A stretch of DNA of 6,231 nt, from contig LUZO01000039.1 of NCBI GenBank assembly GCA_001603685.1, forward strand, positions 1-6,231, given 5' to 3'. Below the pieces are notes generated by a model, which searched no databases, had not been told where the DNA came from, and saw only the letters and a list, made by a program, of their open reading frames with translations. This stretch comes from Bacteroidales bacterium Bact_23. GTDB taxonomy: Bacteria > Bacteroidota > Bacteroidia > Bacteroidales > Lentimicrobiaceae. This document shows positions 1 through 5,281 of this stretch, in pieces. Position 1 is the stretch's first letter. Each line of letters starts with the position of its first letter. Made by a program: the position numbers and the translations under genes.

Positions 1-75
1 AACCACCTGATTTGCTGCATTCTGACAATTTAAGCCGTTTTTTTTAAAAAATATCAGAAAATTCACAAAAAAAAG

Positions 76-105
76 TTGGATGTATTAATATATTTTCTAC
101 TTTTG
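76..105 (+). promoter_or_regulatory. Candidate Bacteroidota promoter P1
   Basis: TTG at 76-78 is followed after exactly 19 bp by TACTTTTG at 98-105, a full match to the Bacteroidota sigma-70 -7 element TAnnTTTG. An A8 run at 67-74 lies directly upstream and could act like an UP element. The predicted transcription start is near 111-113. The -7 octamer and the spacing are the same as in the rpsL promoter P2 about 345 bp downstream. What it transcribes is unclear: either a short separate RNA or an extended leader of the ribosomal operon. Confidence 0.6.
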
Positions 106-179
106 CAGCCGCATTTGAAAGGAAATCGTTGTTTTTAACTTCCTGAGATGCACAATTTTTCTGAGATTTTCGAATCCGG

Positions 180-212
180 GAAACCTGATAAAGTAAAGAC
201 AATATAGGTTTC
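180..212 (+). other. Stem-loop with a 7-bp perfect stem in the P1 transcript
   Basis: GAAACCT at 180-186 is the exact reverse complement of AGGTTTC at 206-212, with a 19-nt AT-rich loop. It would form about 70 nt downstream of the predicted P1 start. It is not followed by a T run, so it is not an intrinsic terminator. The left arm and the words around it recall part of the TPP riboswitch, but the required P5 helix and the GGGGUGC segment are not seen, so no riboswitch is called. Confidence 0.35.
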
Positions 213-230
213 AGTCAGTGAAAAGTTGCC

Positions 231-359
231 ATGGAGCAACAGGATTACAAGCCGGTCACTGATGAGTCTTTTGAAGCTTTCGGGCTTAATTTGTCTCCTC
301 TTATTACTTTTCCCCATCATTATTTCAGGAATTCAATCAAGGCAGGGTGGCTTTTTTGA
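231..359 (+). CDS. Possible 42-residue small protein, unrecognised
   Basis: An ATG at 231 opens a frame of 42 codons ending in TGA at 357-359. The product begins MEQQDYKPVTDESFEAFGLN; its first half is acidic and polar, and its second half has aromatic and hydrophobic residues (PLITFPHHYF). I recognise no domain, signal peptide or membrane helix. It lies about 120 nt downstream of the predicted P1 start, and its stop codon lies inside the terminator-like hairpin at 330-362. Against it: a frame of this length is not unlikely by chance, the start context is not especially A-rich near the ATG, and nothing shows conservation. It could equally be a remnant of a longer gene or no gene at all. Confidence 0.18.
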   Translation: MEQQDYKPVTDESFEAFGLNLSPLITFPHHYFRNSIKAGWLF

Positions 360-370
360 ATTGCATTTTT
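330..370 (+). terminator. Weak terminator-like hairpin before the rpsL promoter
   Basis: AATTCAA (330-336) pairs with TTGAATT (356-362). Inside this, AAG (339-341) pairs with CTT (351-353) across a symmetric 2x2 internal loop, leaving a 9-nt GC-rich loop. A T5 run follows at 366-370 and the next bases stay T-rich to 380. The layout fits an intrinsic terminator for a P1 transcript of about 260 nt, but the stem is mostly A-T pairs, so termination would be weak at best. Confidence 0.25.
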
Positions 371-380
371 GTTGTGTTTT

Positions 381-392
381 CGCTGCAAAGCG
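381..392. repeat. Small hairpin CGCT-GCAA-AGCG
   Basis: CGCT at 381-384 and AGCG at 389-392 flank a GCAA loop, which is a GNRA-type tetraloop. It lies about 30 bp upstream of the -33 element of P2 and is followed by an A-rich tract, not a T run, so it does not look like a terminator on the + strand. Function unknown; a four-base stem may be chance. Confidence 0.25.
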
Positions 393-421
393 CATAAGAA
401 TTAAAAAAAACATCCCGTCTG

Positions 422-451
422 TTGTAAATTAAAAATAATGCTGTACTTTTG
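422..451 (+). promoter_or_regulatory. Main promoter P2 of the rpsL operon
   Basis: TTG at 422-424 and TACTTTTG at 444-451 are separated by 19 bp, matching the Bacteroidota -33/-7 consensus. The A8 run at 403-410 would lie roughly 50 bp upstream of the start of transcription, where an UP-like element could act. Transcription should start near 457-459, giving a leader of about 50 nt before rpsL. No second match of this quality lies between here and the rpsL start, so this is the expected promoter of the whole unit. Confidence 0.8.
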
Positions 452-455
452 CAGT

Positions 456-471
456 CCCCAAAAAAATGGGG
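456..471 (+). promoter_or_regulatory. Hairpin at the 5' end of the rpsL mRNA leader
   Basis: CCCCA (456-460) pairs with TGGGG (467-471) around a loop of six A residues. The stem begins at, or within a base or two of, the predicted transcription start from P2, so the operon mRNA would begin with a closed stem. Such a structure could protect the 5' end from decay or affect the escape of RNA polymerase; both roles are inference. The remaining leader (472-507) is A-rich and looks unstructured, leaving the rpsL start open. Confidence 0.4.
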
Positions 472-507
472 TAGCGAAACAACCAAATAACAATTAAAAG
501 TATTGAT

Positions 508-915
508 ATGCCTACAATTTCGCAATTGGTTCGTAAAGGACGCAACAAGTTAACCGAAAAGAGCAAATCGCCTGCTCTGGACTCTTGCCCGCAGCGAAGG
601 GGTGTTTGTGTGAGGGTTTATACCACCACTCCCAAGAAGCCCAATTCGGCCATGCGTAAAGTTGCCAGGGTAAGGCTTACCAACACCAAGGAGGTGAATG
701 CTTACATTCCTGGTGAAGGCCACAACCTGCAGGAGCACTCGATTGTAATGATCCGTGGCGGCAGGGTTAAAGACCTTCCCGGCGTAAGATATCATATTAT
801 CCGCGGTGCGCTTGATACATCAGGTGTTGACGGCAGGAACCAGCGTAGGTCAAAATATGGTACCAAGCGTCCTAAAGCAGCTAAAGGTGCAGCCAAAGGC
901 GCAACTAAGAAATAA
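508..915 (+). CDS. rpsL: 30S ribosomal protein S12
   Basis: S12 sits at the decoding centre of the small subunit and takes part in checking codon-anticodon pairing. The 135-residue product carries the family core: the PTISQLVRKGR N-terminus, PQRRGVCVRVYTTTPKKPNSA (28-48), GEGHNLQEHS (69-78) and RGGRVKDLPGVRYH (83-96). Lys43 and Lys88, the classic sites of streptomycin-resistance mutations (K42 and K87 without the initiator Met), are unchanged, so a streptomycin-sensitive form is expected at this locus. Asp89, the residue that RimO methylthiolates in many bacteria, is present. After the usual end (SKYGTKRPKA) there is an Ala/Lys-rich tail of about 12 residues, which makes it slightly longer than the 124-residue E. 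coli protein. First gene of the operon; ATG about 50 nt after the P2 start, with an A-rich context and no Shine-Dalgarno sequence. Confidence 0.98.
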   Translation: MPTISQLVRKGRNKLTEKSKSPALDSCPQRRGVCVRVYTTTPKKPNSAMRKVARVRLTNTKEVNAYIPGEGHNLQEHSIVMIRGGRVKDLPGVRYHIIRGALDTSGVDGRNQRRSKYGTKRPKAAKGAAKGATKK

Positions 916-952
916 CAACTAATTCTGGTTTCAGGTAAAAAAGCTTTAAGCA

Positions 953-1420
953 ATGAGGAAATCAAGACCCAAAAAAAGAATCATACTTCCTGATCCGAAG
1001 TTTAATGATGTTCTTGTAACAAAGTTCGTCAACAATCTGATGTACACCGGGAAGAAAAACCTGGCTTTCCAGATTTTCTATGATGCCATTGAGGTGGTAG
1101 CCGAAAAGACCAGCGAAGATGGTCTTGAAGTATGGAAGAAAGCCCTGAACAATGTAACCCCGAATGTTGAAGTACGCAGCCGCCGTATTGGTGGAGCTAC
1201 CTTCCAGATTCCTTCGGAAATCCGCCCGAGCCGCAAAAGCTCAATCGGAATGAAGAATATGATCCTTTTTGCACGCAAACGCCACGAAAAGAGCATGAGC
1301 GCAAAACTCGCCGGCGAAATTCTGGCTGCCTACAAAGAGGAAGGTGCTGCTTTCAAGAAAAAAGAGGATACCCACAGAATGGCTGAAGCCAACAAGGCAT
1401 TCTCACACTTCAGAATCTAA
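953..1420 (+). CDS. rpsG: 30S ribosomal protein S7
   Basis: S7 is a primary 16S rRNA binder that starts assembly of the 30S head and lines the E site. The 155-residue product has the basic N-terminal arm (MRKSRPKKR), the beta-hairpin region NVEVRSRRIGGATFQIP (71-87), the basic helix around LFARKRHEKSM (105-115), and the C-terminal signature DTHRMAEANKAFSHFR (139-154). Length is normal for the family. It follows rpsL after 37 nt and precedes fusA by 40 nt, the standard str-operon order. In E. coli S7 is the translational repressor of this operon and binds between rpsL and rpsG; the 37-nt A-rich gap here shows no obvious S7-site mimic, so that mechanism cannot be claimed. The ATG follows an A-rich stretch with no Shine-Dalgarno motif. 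Confidence 0.98.
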   Translation: MRKSRPKKRIILPDPKFNDVLVTKFVNNLMYTGKKNLAFQIFYDAIEVVAEKTSEDGLEVWKKALNNVTPNVEVRSRRIGGATFQIPSEIRPSRKSSIGMKNMILFARKRHEKSMSAKLAGEILAAYKEEGAAFKKKEDTHRMAEANKAFSHFRI

Positions 1421-1460
1421 ACCGGTAAAAAACTCCGACTGAATAATCACACAATATCCA

Positions 1461-3563
1461 ATGTCCGTTAGATTACAACATACACGCAACATCGGCATTA
1501 TGGCTCACATTGACGCGGGTAAAACCACGACAACTGAGCGGATATTGTATTATACAGGCAACAGTTATAAGCTGGGCGAAGTACACGAAGGTACCGCTAC
1601 CATGGACTTCATGGTTCAGGAACAGGAACGCGGCATTACCATTTCTTCGGCGGCAACTACCGTTTACTGGGATTTCAGCGGAGAGAAGTATAAGATTAAC
1701 ATCATCGACACACCCGGCCATGTTGATTTTACCGTTGAGGTAGAACGCTCACTGAGGGTACTCGACGGAGCCGTTGCACTTTTCTGTGCCGTGGGTGGTG
1801 TTGAACCGCAAAGTGAAACTGTCTGGAAACAGGCCGATAAATACAATGTTCCCAGAATCAGTTTTGTAAATAAAATGGATCGCGCCGGCGCCGATTTCTT
1901 TGCTGTGCTTGCTCAGATGAAGGATAAACTCGGAGCCAACCCCATTCCGCTTCAGATACCCGTAGGTGAAGAAGAGGAGTTTGCCGGGGTGGTCGATCTC
2001 ATTACCAATAAAGCCATTATCTGGGATAACGATTCGCTGGGAGCTGTTTATACCGTAACGGAAGTTCCGGAAGATCTCAAAGAGATGGTAGAAGAGTACA
2101 GGCTTAAATTGATTGAAGGAGTTGCCGAAGAAGATGAAGCGCTCTTCGAAAAGTTTATGGCCGATCACAACTCCATCACTCCCGCCGAAATGCGCGCAAT
2201 CATCCGTAAGGCTACCATTGAGCGCAGAATTACCCCGGTACTGTGCGGTGCATCGTTCCGCAATAAGGGTGTTCAGCCTCTGCTGGATGCCATTGTTTCA
2301 TATCTGCCCAATCCGTCGGATATTGAAGCCATTACCGGAATCAATCCCTACACCGAAAAAGAAGAGATTCGTCACGCCAACGAAAACGAACCATTCTCAG
2401 CCCTCGCTTTCAAAATTGCCACCGATCCTTTCGTTGGCCATCTGGCATTCATTAAAGTATATTCGGGAACGCTGAATTCAGGAAGCTATGTGCTGAATAC
2501 CACAACCGGCAAAAAGGAGCGTATTGCACGCATTATGCAGATACATGCCAATAAGCAAACCCAGATCGAAAAGGTTGAAGCCGGCGATATCGTTGCCGTT
2601 GTCGGATTTAAGGAGATTAATACCGGCGACACCCTCTGCGATGAAAAACATCCGATAGTACTCAGCTCAATCCAGTTCCCCGAGCCGGTTATCAGCGTTG
2701 CCGTTGAGCCCAAGACTCAGGATGATGTTGAGAAACTGGAGCAGGCGCTGATTAAACTGGCCGAAGAGGACCCCACCTTCAACATGAGGGTTGATCAGGA
2801 AACCGGACAGACCATCATCAGCGGTATGGGCGAGCTGCACCTCGATATTATCACCGACAGGCTGAAACGCGAATTCAGAATTGAAATCAATAAGGGAAAT
2901 CCTCAGGTAGCCTATAAGGAGGCTTTTGTCAGCACCATTCAGCACCGCGAAGTTTATAAAAAACAAACCGGCGGAAAAGGCAGGTTTGCCGATATTCTGT
3001 TTGAAATGGGGCCTGCTGATGAGGATGTACGCGGCCTGCAGTTCATTAATGAGGTAAAAGGCGGCAATATACCCAAAGAGTATATTCCTGCCATTGAAAA
3101 GGGGTTCCGTATTGCCATGCAGAATGGCGTACTTGCCGGCTTTTCACTCGAAAGCCTTAAGGTGCGTCTGCTCGATGGTTCTTACCACTCGGTCGATTCA
3201 GATGCGCTTGCCTTTGAAATCTGTGCAAAAGTGGCTTTCAGAGAAGCTGCCAGATCGGGTAAAAATGTTCTGCTTGAGCCGATTATGCGCCTTGAGGTAA
3301 ACTGTCCCGATGAGTATGTTGGTGAAATTACCAGCGACCTCAATAAAAGGCGTGCAAGCGTTGATGGTATTGATACCAAGAACCGCTACCAGGTGGTAAA
3401 AGCGCATGTGCCTTTGTCGGAGATGTTCGGTTATGTAACCGTACTGCGCACCATCACATCGGGGAGAGGCAATTCGAGCATGGAGTTTTCGCACTATGCC
3501 CAGTTGCCTGACAATATGACTGATGATGTGATTTACAAGTTGAAAGGATATCTTGTTAAGTAA
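1461..3563 (+). CDS. fusA: Translation elongation factor G
   Basis: EF-G is the GTPase that moves tRNAs and mRNA through the ribosome after peptide bond formation and, with RRF, recycles ribosomes. The 700-residue product is full length. GTPase motifs are all present: G1 AHIDAGKT (15-22), G2 RGITI (57-61), G3 DTPGH (83-87, with catalytic His87), G4 NKMD (137-140), and G5 GAS (263-265). Domain III carries GMGELHLDI (455-463). Domain IV has the GSYH tip with His576, which reaches into the decoding centre. Domain V ends in the usual C-terminal region (MFGYVTVLRTITSGRG). Bacteroidota often encode more than one EF-G-like protein; the complete GTPase motifs and the position between rpsG and rpsJ mark this as the housekeeping copy. 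The start ATG is 40 nt after rpsG and has no Shine-Dalgarno sequence. Confidence 0.98.
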   Translation: MSVRLQHTRNIGIMAHIDAGKTTTTERILYYTGNSYKLGEVHEGTATMDFMVQEQERGITISSAATTVYWDFSGEKYKINIIDTPGHVDFTVEVERSLRVLDGAVALFCAVGGVEPQSETVWKQADKYNVPRISFVNKMDRAGADFFAVLAQMKDKLGANPIPLQIPVGEEEEFAGVVDLITNKAIIWDNDSLGAVYTVTEVPEDLKEMVEEYRLKLIEGVAEEDEALFEKFMADHNSITPAEMRAIIRKATIERRITPVLCGASFRNKGVQPLLDAIVSYLPNPSDIEAITGINPYTEKEEIRHANENEPFSALAFKIATDPFVGHLAFIKVYSGTLNSGSYVLNTTTGKKERIARIMQIHANKQTQIEKVEAGDIVAVVGFKEINTGDTLCDEKHPIVLSSIQFPEPVISVAVEPKTQDDVEKLEQALIKLAEEDPTFNMRVDQETGQTIISGMGELHLDIITDRLKREFRIEINKGNPQVAYKEAFVSTIQHREVYKKQTGGKGRFADILFEMGPADEDVRGLQFINEVKGGNIPKEYIPAIEKGFRIAMQNGVLAGFSLESLKVRLLDGSYHSVDSDALAFEICAKVAFREAARSGKNVLLEPIMRLEVNCPDEYVGEITSDLNKRRASVDGIDTKNRYQVVKAHVPLSEMFGYVTVLRTITSGRGNSSMEFSHYAQLPDNMTDDVIYKLKGYLVK

Positions 3564-3593
3564 ACAAAGAAACAATCAATAAAACCAACAAAA

Positions 3594-3899
3594 GTGAGCC
3601 AAAGGATCAGAATTAAACTGAAATCATACGATCACAATCTGGTTGATAAATCAGCCGAAAAGATCGTAAAGACCGTAAAATCAACCGGTGCTGTTGTTAA
3701 CGGGCCCATTCCGTTGCCCACGAACAAAAAGATCTTCACCGTACTGAGGTCGACCTTTGTCAATAAGAAATCAAGGGAACAGTTTGAGTTAAACTCATAC
3801 AAGCGTTTACTTGATATTTACAGTACCACCAGCAAAACCATTGATGCGCTGATGAAACTTGAGCTGCCCAGTGGTGTTGAAGTAGAGATTAAAGTCTGA
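3594..3899 (+). CDS. rpsJ: 30S ribosomal protein S10 (NusE), GTG start
   Basis: S10 is a late-assembling protein of the 30S head; as NusE it also binds NusB and NusG in transcription antitermination. The 101-residue product contains the conserved start SQRIRIKLKSYD, GPIPLPT (37-43), FTVLRSTFVNKKSREQFEL (48-66) and the C-terminal PSGVEVEIKV. The start is GTG: the in-frame codons between the fusA stop and this point hold no ATG, GTG or TTG, and homologues begin exactly here (MSQ). It is in the same frame as fusA, 30 nt downstream, with no tuf gene between. The region before GTG is A-rich (caaccaacaaaa-like) and has no Shine-Dalgarno motif. It ends the str part and opens the S10 part of the merged operon. 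Confidence 0.97.
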   Translation: MSQRIRIKLKSYDHNLVDKSAEKIVKTVKSTGAVVNGPIPLPTNKKIFTVLRSTFVNKKSREQFELNSYKRLLDIYSTTSKTIDALMKLELPSGVEVEIKV

Positions 3900-3981
3900 T
3901 ATGCCCGGAGTATTGTAATGCCGCTTATTTTCGACGCGGGGTTCAAAAAAAAGAAAAATCAATTTTTAACATGATACTGCA
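3900..3981 (+). promoter_or_regulatory. 82-nt rpsJ-rplC gap, possible regulatory or processing site
   Basis: This is the longest gap inside the operon; the other spacings are 5-50 nt or an overlap. It contains a short hairpin candidate, CCGC (3921-3924) with GCGG (3936-3939) around an 11-nt loop, then an A-rich purine tract at 3945-3957. No terminator T run and no complete Bacteroidota promoter are present. An out-of-frame ATG at 3971 opens an 8-codon frame that overlaps the rplC start. In E. coli, S10-operon control by L4 acts in the leader before rpsJ; here rpsJ has no such leader, so this gap is one place where control could act. That role is inference. Confidence 0.3.
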
Positions 3982-4611
3982 ATGTCAGGAATTATAGGAA
4001 AAAAACTTGGGATGACCAGCGTATATGATGCCAATGGCAGGAATATAGCCTGCACGGTTATTGAAGCCGGCCCCTGCTATGTCACCCAGATCAAGACGAA
4101 GGAGACTGACGGATATGATGCCGTTCAGCTTGCTTACGACGATAAAAAAGAGAAGCATACCACCAGGGCAGAGCGCGGTCATTTTGCAAAGGCCGGTGTT
4201 ACTCCCAAGCGTAAGGTTGTGGAGTTTACCCGTTTTGAGGTTGGAAACCGTAAGGCCGTTGGTGAGATTGTAGATGTTGAAGTGTTTGTAGAAGGTGAAT
4301 ACATCGATGTCGTTGGAATCTCCAAGGGAAAAGGTTTCCAGGGTGTGGTCAAGCGCCACGGTTTCAGCGGTGTTGGTGAAACCAGCCACGGTCAGCACAA
4401 CAGGGTAAGAGCTCCCGGATCAATCGGACAGTCAGCTACCCCTTCGCGTGTATTCAAAGGCGTACACATGGCCGGCCAGATGGGCAACAAGAGGGTAAAG
4501 ATGATCAACCTTCAGGTTGTAAAAATCGTAAAGGAAAAGAATCTTTTGTTAATCAAGGGTGCAGTACCCGGACCTGTTGGTTCATATGTAATGATTGAAA
4601 GATGGAGCTAA
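3982..4611 (+). CDS. rplC: 50S ribosomal protein L3
   Basis: L3 is an early-assembly protein that binds near the 3' end of 23S rRNA and sends a long loop towards the peptidyl-transferase centre. The 209-residue product starts with the family motif SGIIGKKLGMTSVYD and holds the loop GVGETSHGQHNRVRAPGSIG (130-149). It continues through TPSRVFKGVHMAGQMGNKRV (153-172) and ends with the NLLLIKGAVPGPVGS segment. Gln150, the residue that PrmB methylates in E. coli, is conserved at the same number. Length is normal. The start is ATG at 3982: an ATG 11 nt upstream is out of frame, and the chosen start gives the expected N-terminus. Its last 10 nt overlap rplD, which suggests coupled translation of L3 and L4. 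Confidence 0.98.
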   Translation: MSGIIGKKLGMTSVYDANGRNIACTVIEAGPCYVTQIKTKETDGYDAVQLAYDDKKEKHTTRAERGHFAKAGVTPKRKVVEFTRFEVGNRKAVGEIVDVEVFVEGEYIDVVGISKGKGFQGVVKRHGFSGVGETSHGQHNRVRAPGSIGQSATPSRVFKGVHMAGQMGNKRVKMINLQVVKIVKEKNLLLIKGAVPGPVGSYVMIERWS

Positions 4612-5231
4612 AAGTAAAAAACATTAAAGGTGAAGAGACCGCCAAGTCGGTTGTCCTGAACGAATCGATATTTGGTATCGAACCAAACGATCACGCTATC
4701 TATCTCGATACCAAGCAATATCTTGCAAATCAGCGCCAGGGTACACACAGTTCGCTTGAGAAATCGATGGTTTCCGGCAGTACCCGTAAGCTCAAAAGGC
4801 AAAAAGGTACCGGTGGTGCCCGTGCAGGAAGCATTAAGAATCCGCTTTTCCGTGGTGGAGCCAGAGTTTTCGGCCCTCAGCCCAGGGATTACGGCTTCAA
4901 ACTGAACAAGAAACTGAAACAACTGGCCCGTAAATCGGCGCTCAGCTACAAAGCCAAAGATAACAACATCGTTATCCTCGAAGACTTCAGTTTCGACAAA
5001 CCAAGAACCAAGGATTTCATTGAAGTACTTGAAAAATTGCAACTTCCGGGAAGAAGGACGCTTATGGTGTTGAGCGAAAGCAATAAAACCGTATATTTGT
5101 CGTCCCGTAATCTGAAGCAGGCAAAGGTTGTAAGGGCTTGTGATTTAAACACATACGAAATTCTTCGTGCCCACAACCTGGTACTTTTGGAAAGCTCGGT
5201 TGCCGAAATCGAAAAAATCTTTGAGAATTAA
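4602..5231 (+). CDS. rplD: 50S ribosomal protein L4
   Basis: L4 (uL4) has a globular domain on the surface of the 50S subunit and a long loop that forms part of the exit-tunnel constriction. The 209-residue product shows this loop clearly: RKLKRQKGTGGARAGS (62-77) followed by PLFRGGARVFGPQPRDY (81-97). Lys68 corresponds to E. coli Lys63, a site of macrolide-resistance mutations, and is unchanged. The C-terminal half has the usual alternating beta/alpha pattern (NNIVILEDFSF, TLMVLSE, LVLLESSVAEIEKIF). In E. coli L4 also represses its own operon; whether it does so here cannot be seen. The ATG lies inside the end of rplC (10-nt overlap), so a terminating ribosome could restart directly. The 3' part of the gene also holds promoter-like sequences. 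Confidence 0.97.
   Translation: MELKVKNIKGEETAKSVVLNESIFGIEPNDHAIYLDTKQYLANQRQGTHSSLEKSMVSGSTRKLKRQKGTGGARAGSIKNPLFRGGARVFGPQPRDYGFKLNKKLKQLARKSALSYKAKDNNIVILEDFSFDKPRTKDFIEVLEKLQLPGRRTLMVLSESNKTVYLSSRNLKQAKVVRACDLNTYEILRAHNLVLLESSVAEIEKIFEN
5070..5099 (+). promoter_or_regulatory. Promoter-like match inside rplD
   Basis: TTG (5070-5072), 19 bp, then TATATTTG (5092-5099) match the Bacteroidota -33/-7 consensus with the same spacing as P1 and P2. Transcription would start near 5105-5107, about 175 nt upstream of rplW, and would give a shorter mRNA for rplW, rplB and genes beyond. The site lies in coding sequence (around residues 157-166 of L4), so the match could be a by-product of codon choice. 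No other coding-region TAnnTTTG on the + strand has a TTG at this distance. Confidence 0.3.
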
Positions 5232-5238
5232 ACAATCA

Positions 5239-5254
5239 CGCTCACAGCGGTGAG
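5239..5254 (+). other. Small alternative hairpins in the rplD-rplW gap
   Basis: CTCAC (5241-5245) pairs with GTGAG (5250-5254) around AGCG, a 5-bp stem. The same bases allow an exclusive alternative, CGCT (5239-5242) with AGCG (5246-5249) around CAC. No T run follows, so this is not a terminator. It lies 8 nt after the rplD stop and 27 nt before the rplW start, and could influence mRNA processing or stability. Confidence 0.3.
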
Positions 5255-5281
5255 ATTAAGAACCATTAATTACGAGAAACA

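Larger units (their letters stand above)
1..443. other. Upstream non-coding region without a recognisable protein gene
   Basis: This is the only stretch over 300 bases without a convincing gene. It is AT-rich with several homopolymer runs (T8 at 38-45, A8 at 67-74, A8 at 403-410). Frames that enter from the left edge on the + strand stop early (for example TAA at 31-33 and at 45-47), so at most a short tail of an upstream gene could be present and it cannot be identified. In other Bacteroidota, rpoC or a small gene often precedes rpsL; nothing here resembles the end of rpoC. The region does hold promoter P1, inverted repeats and a 42-codon frame, listed separately. Confidence 0.7.

Noticed and set aside
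166..180. TTCGAATCC, resembling a tRNA T-loop
   Set aside because: The flanking bases do not form the 5-bp T stem, and no acceptor, D or anticodon arm or CCA end can be found around it.
135..320. 61-codon frame on the - strand
   Set aside because: No recognisable family, no TAnnTTTG promoter on that strand upstream, and it opposes the P1 transcript; basic and low-information product.
226..432. 68-codon + strand frame starting with TTG, with a leucine-rich stretch like a membrane segment
   Set aside because: It needs a TTG start, its tail runs through the A8 tract and into the -33 element of P2, and the product resembles translated AT-rich spacer.
337..525. 62-codon - strand frame across the rpsL promoter
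   Set aside because: It covers the P2 promoter, the leader and the rpsL start on the opposite strand and shows no family signature.
3561..3593. Terminator or separate promoter between fusA and rpsJ
   Set aside because: The 30-nt A-rich gap has no inverted repeat with a T run and no TAnnTTTG word, so one continuous operon is the better reading.
3926..3933. TATTTTCG in the rpsJ-rplC gap as a possible -7 element
   Set aside because: It differs from TAnnTTTG at a key position, and the nearest upstream TTG (3913-3915) is only 10 bp away.
4955..4962. TATCTTTG on the - strand inside rplD as an antisense promoter
   Set aside because: No TTG at 18-21 bp on that strand; a lone 8-base match is expected by chance.
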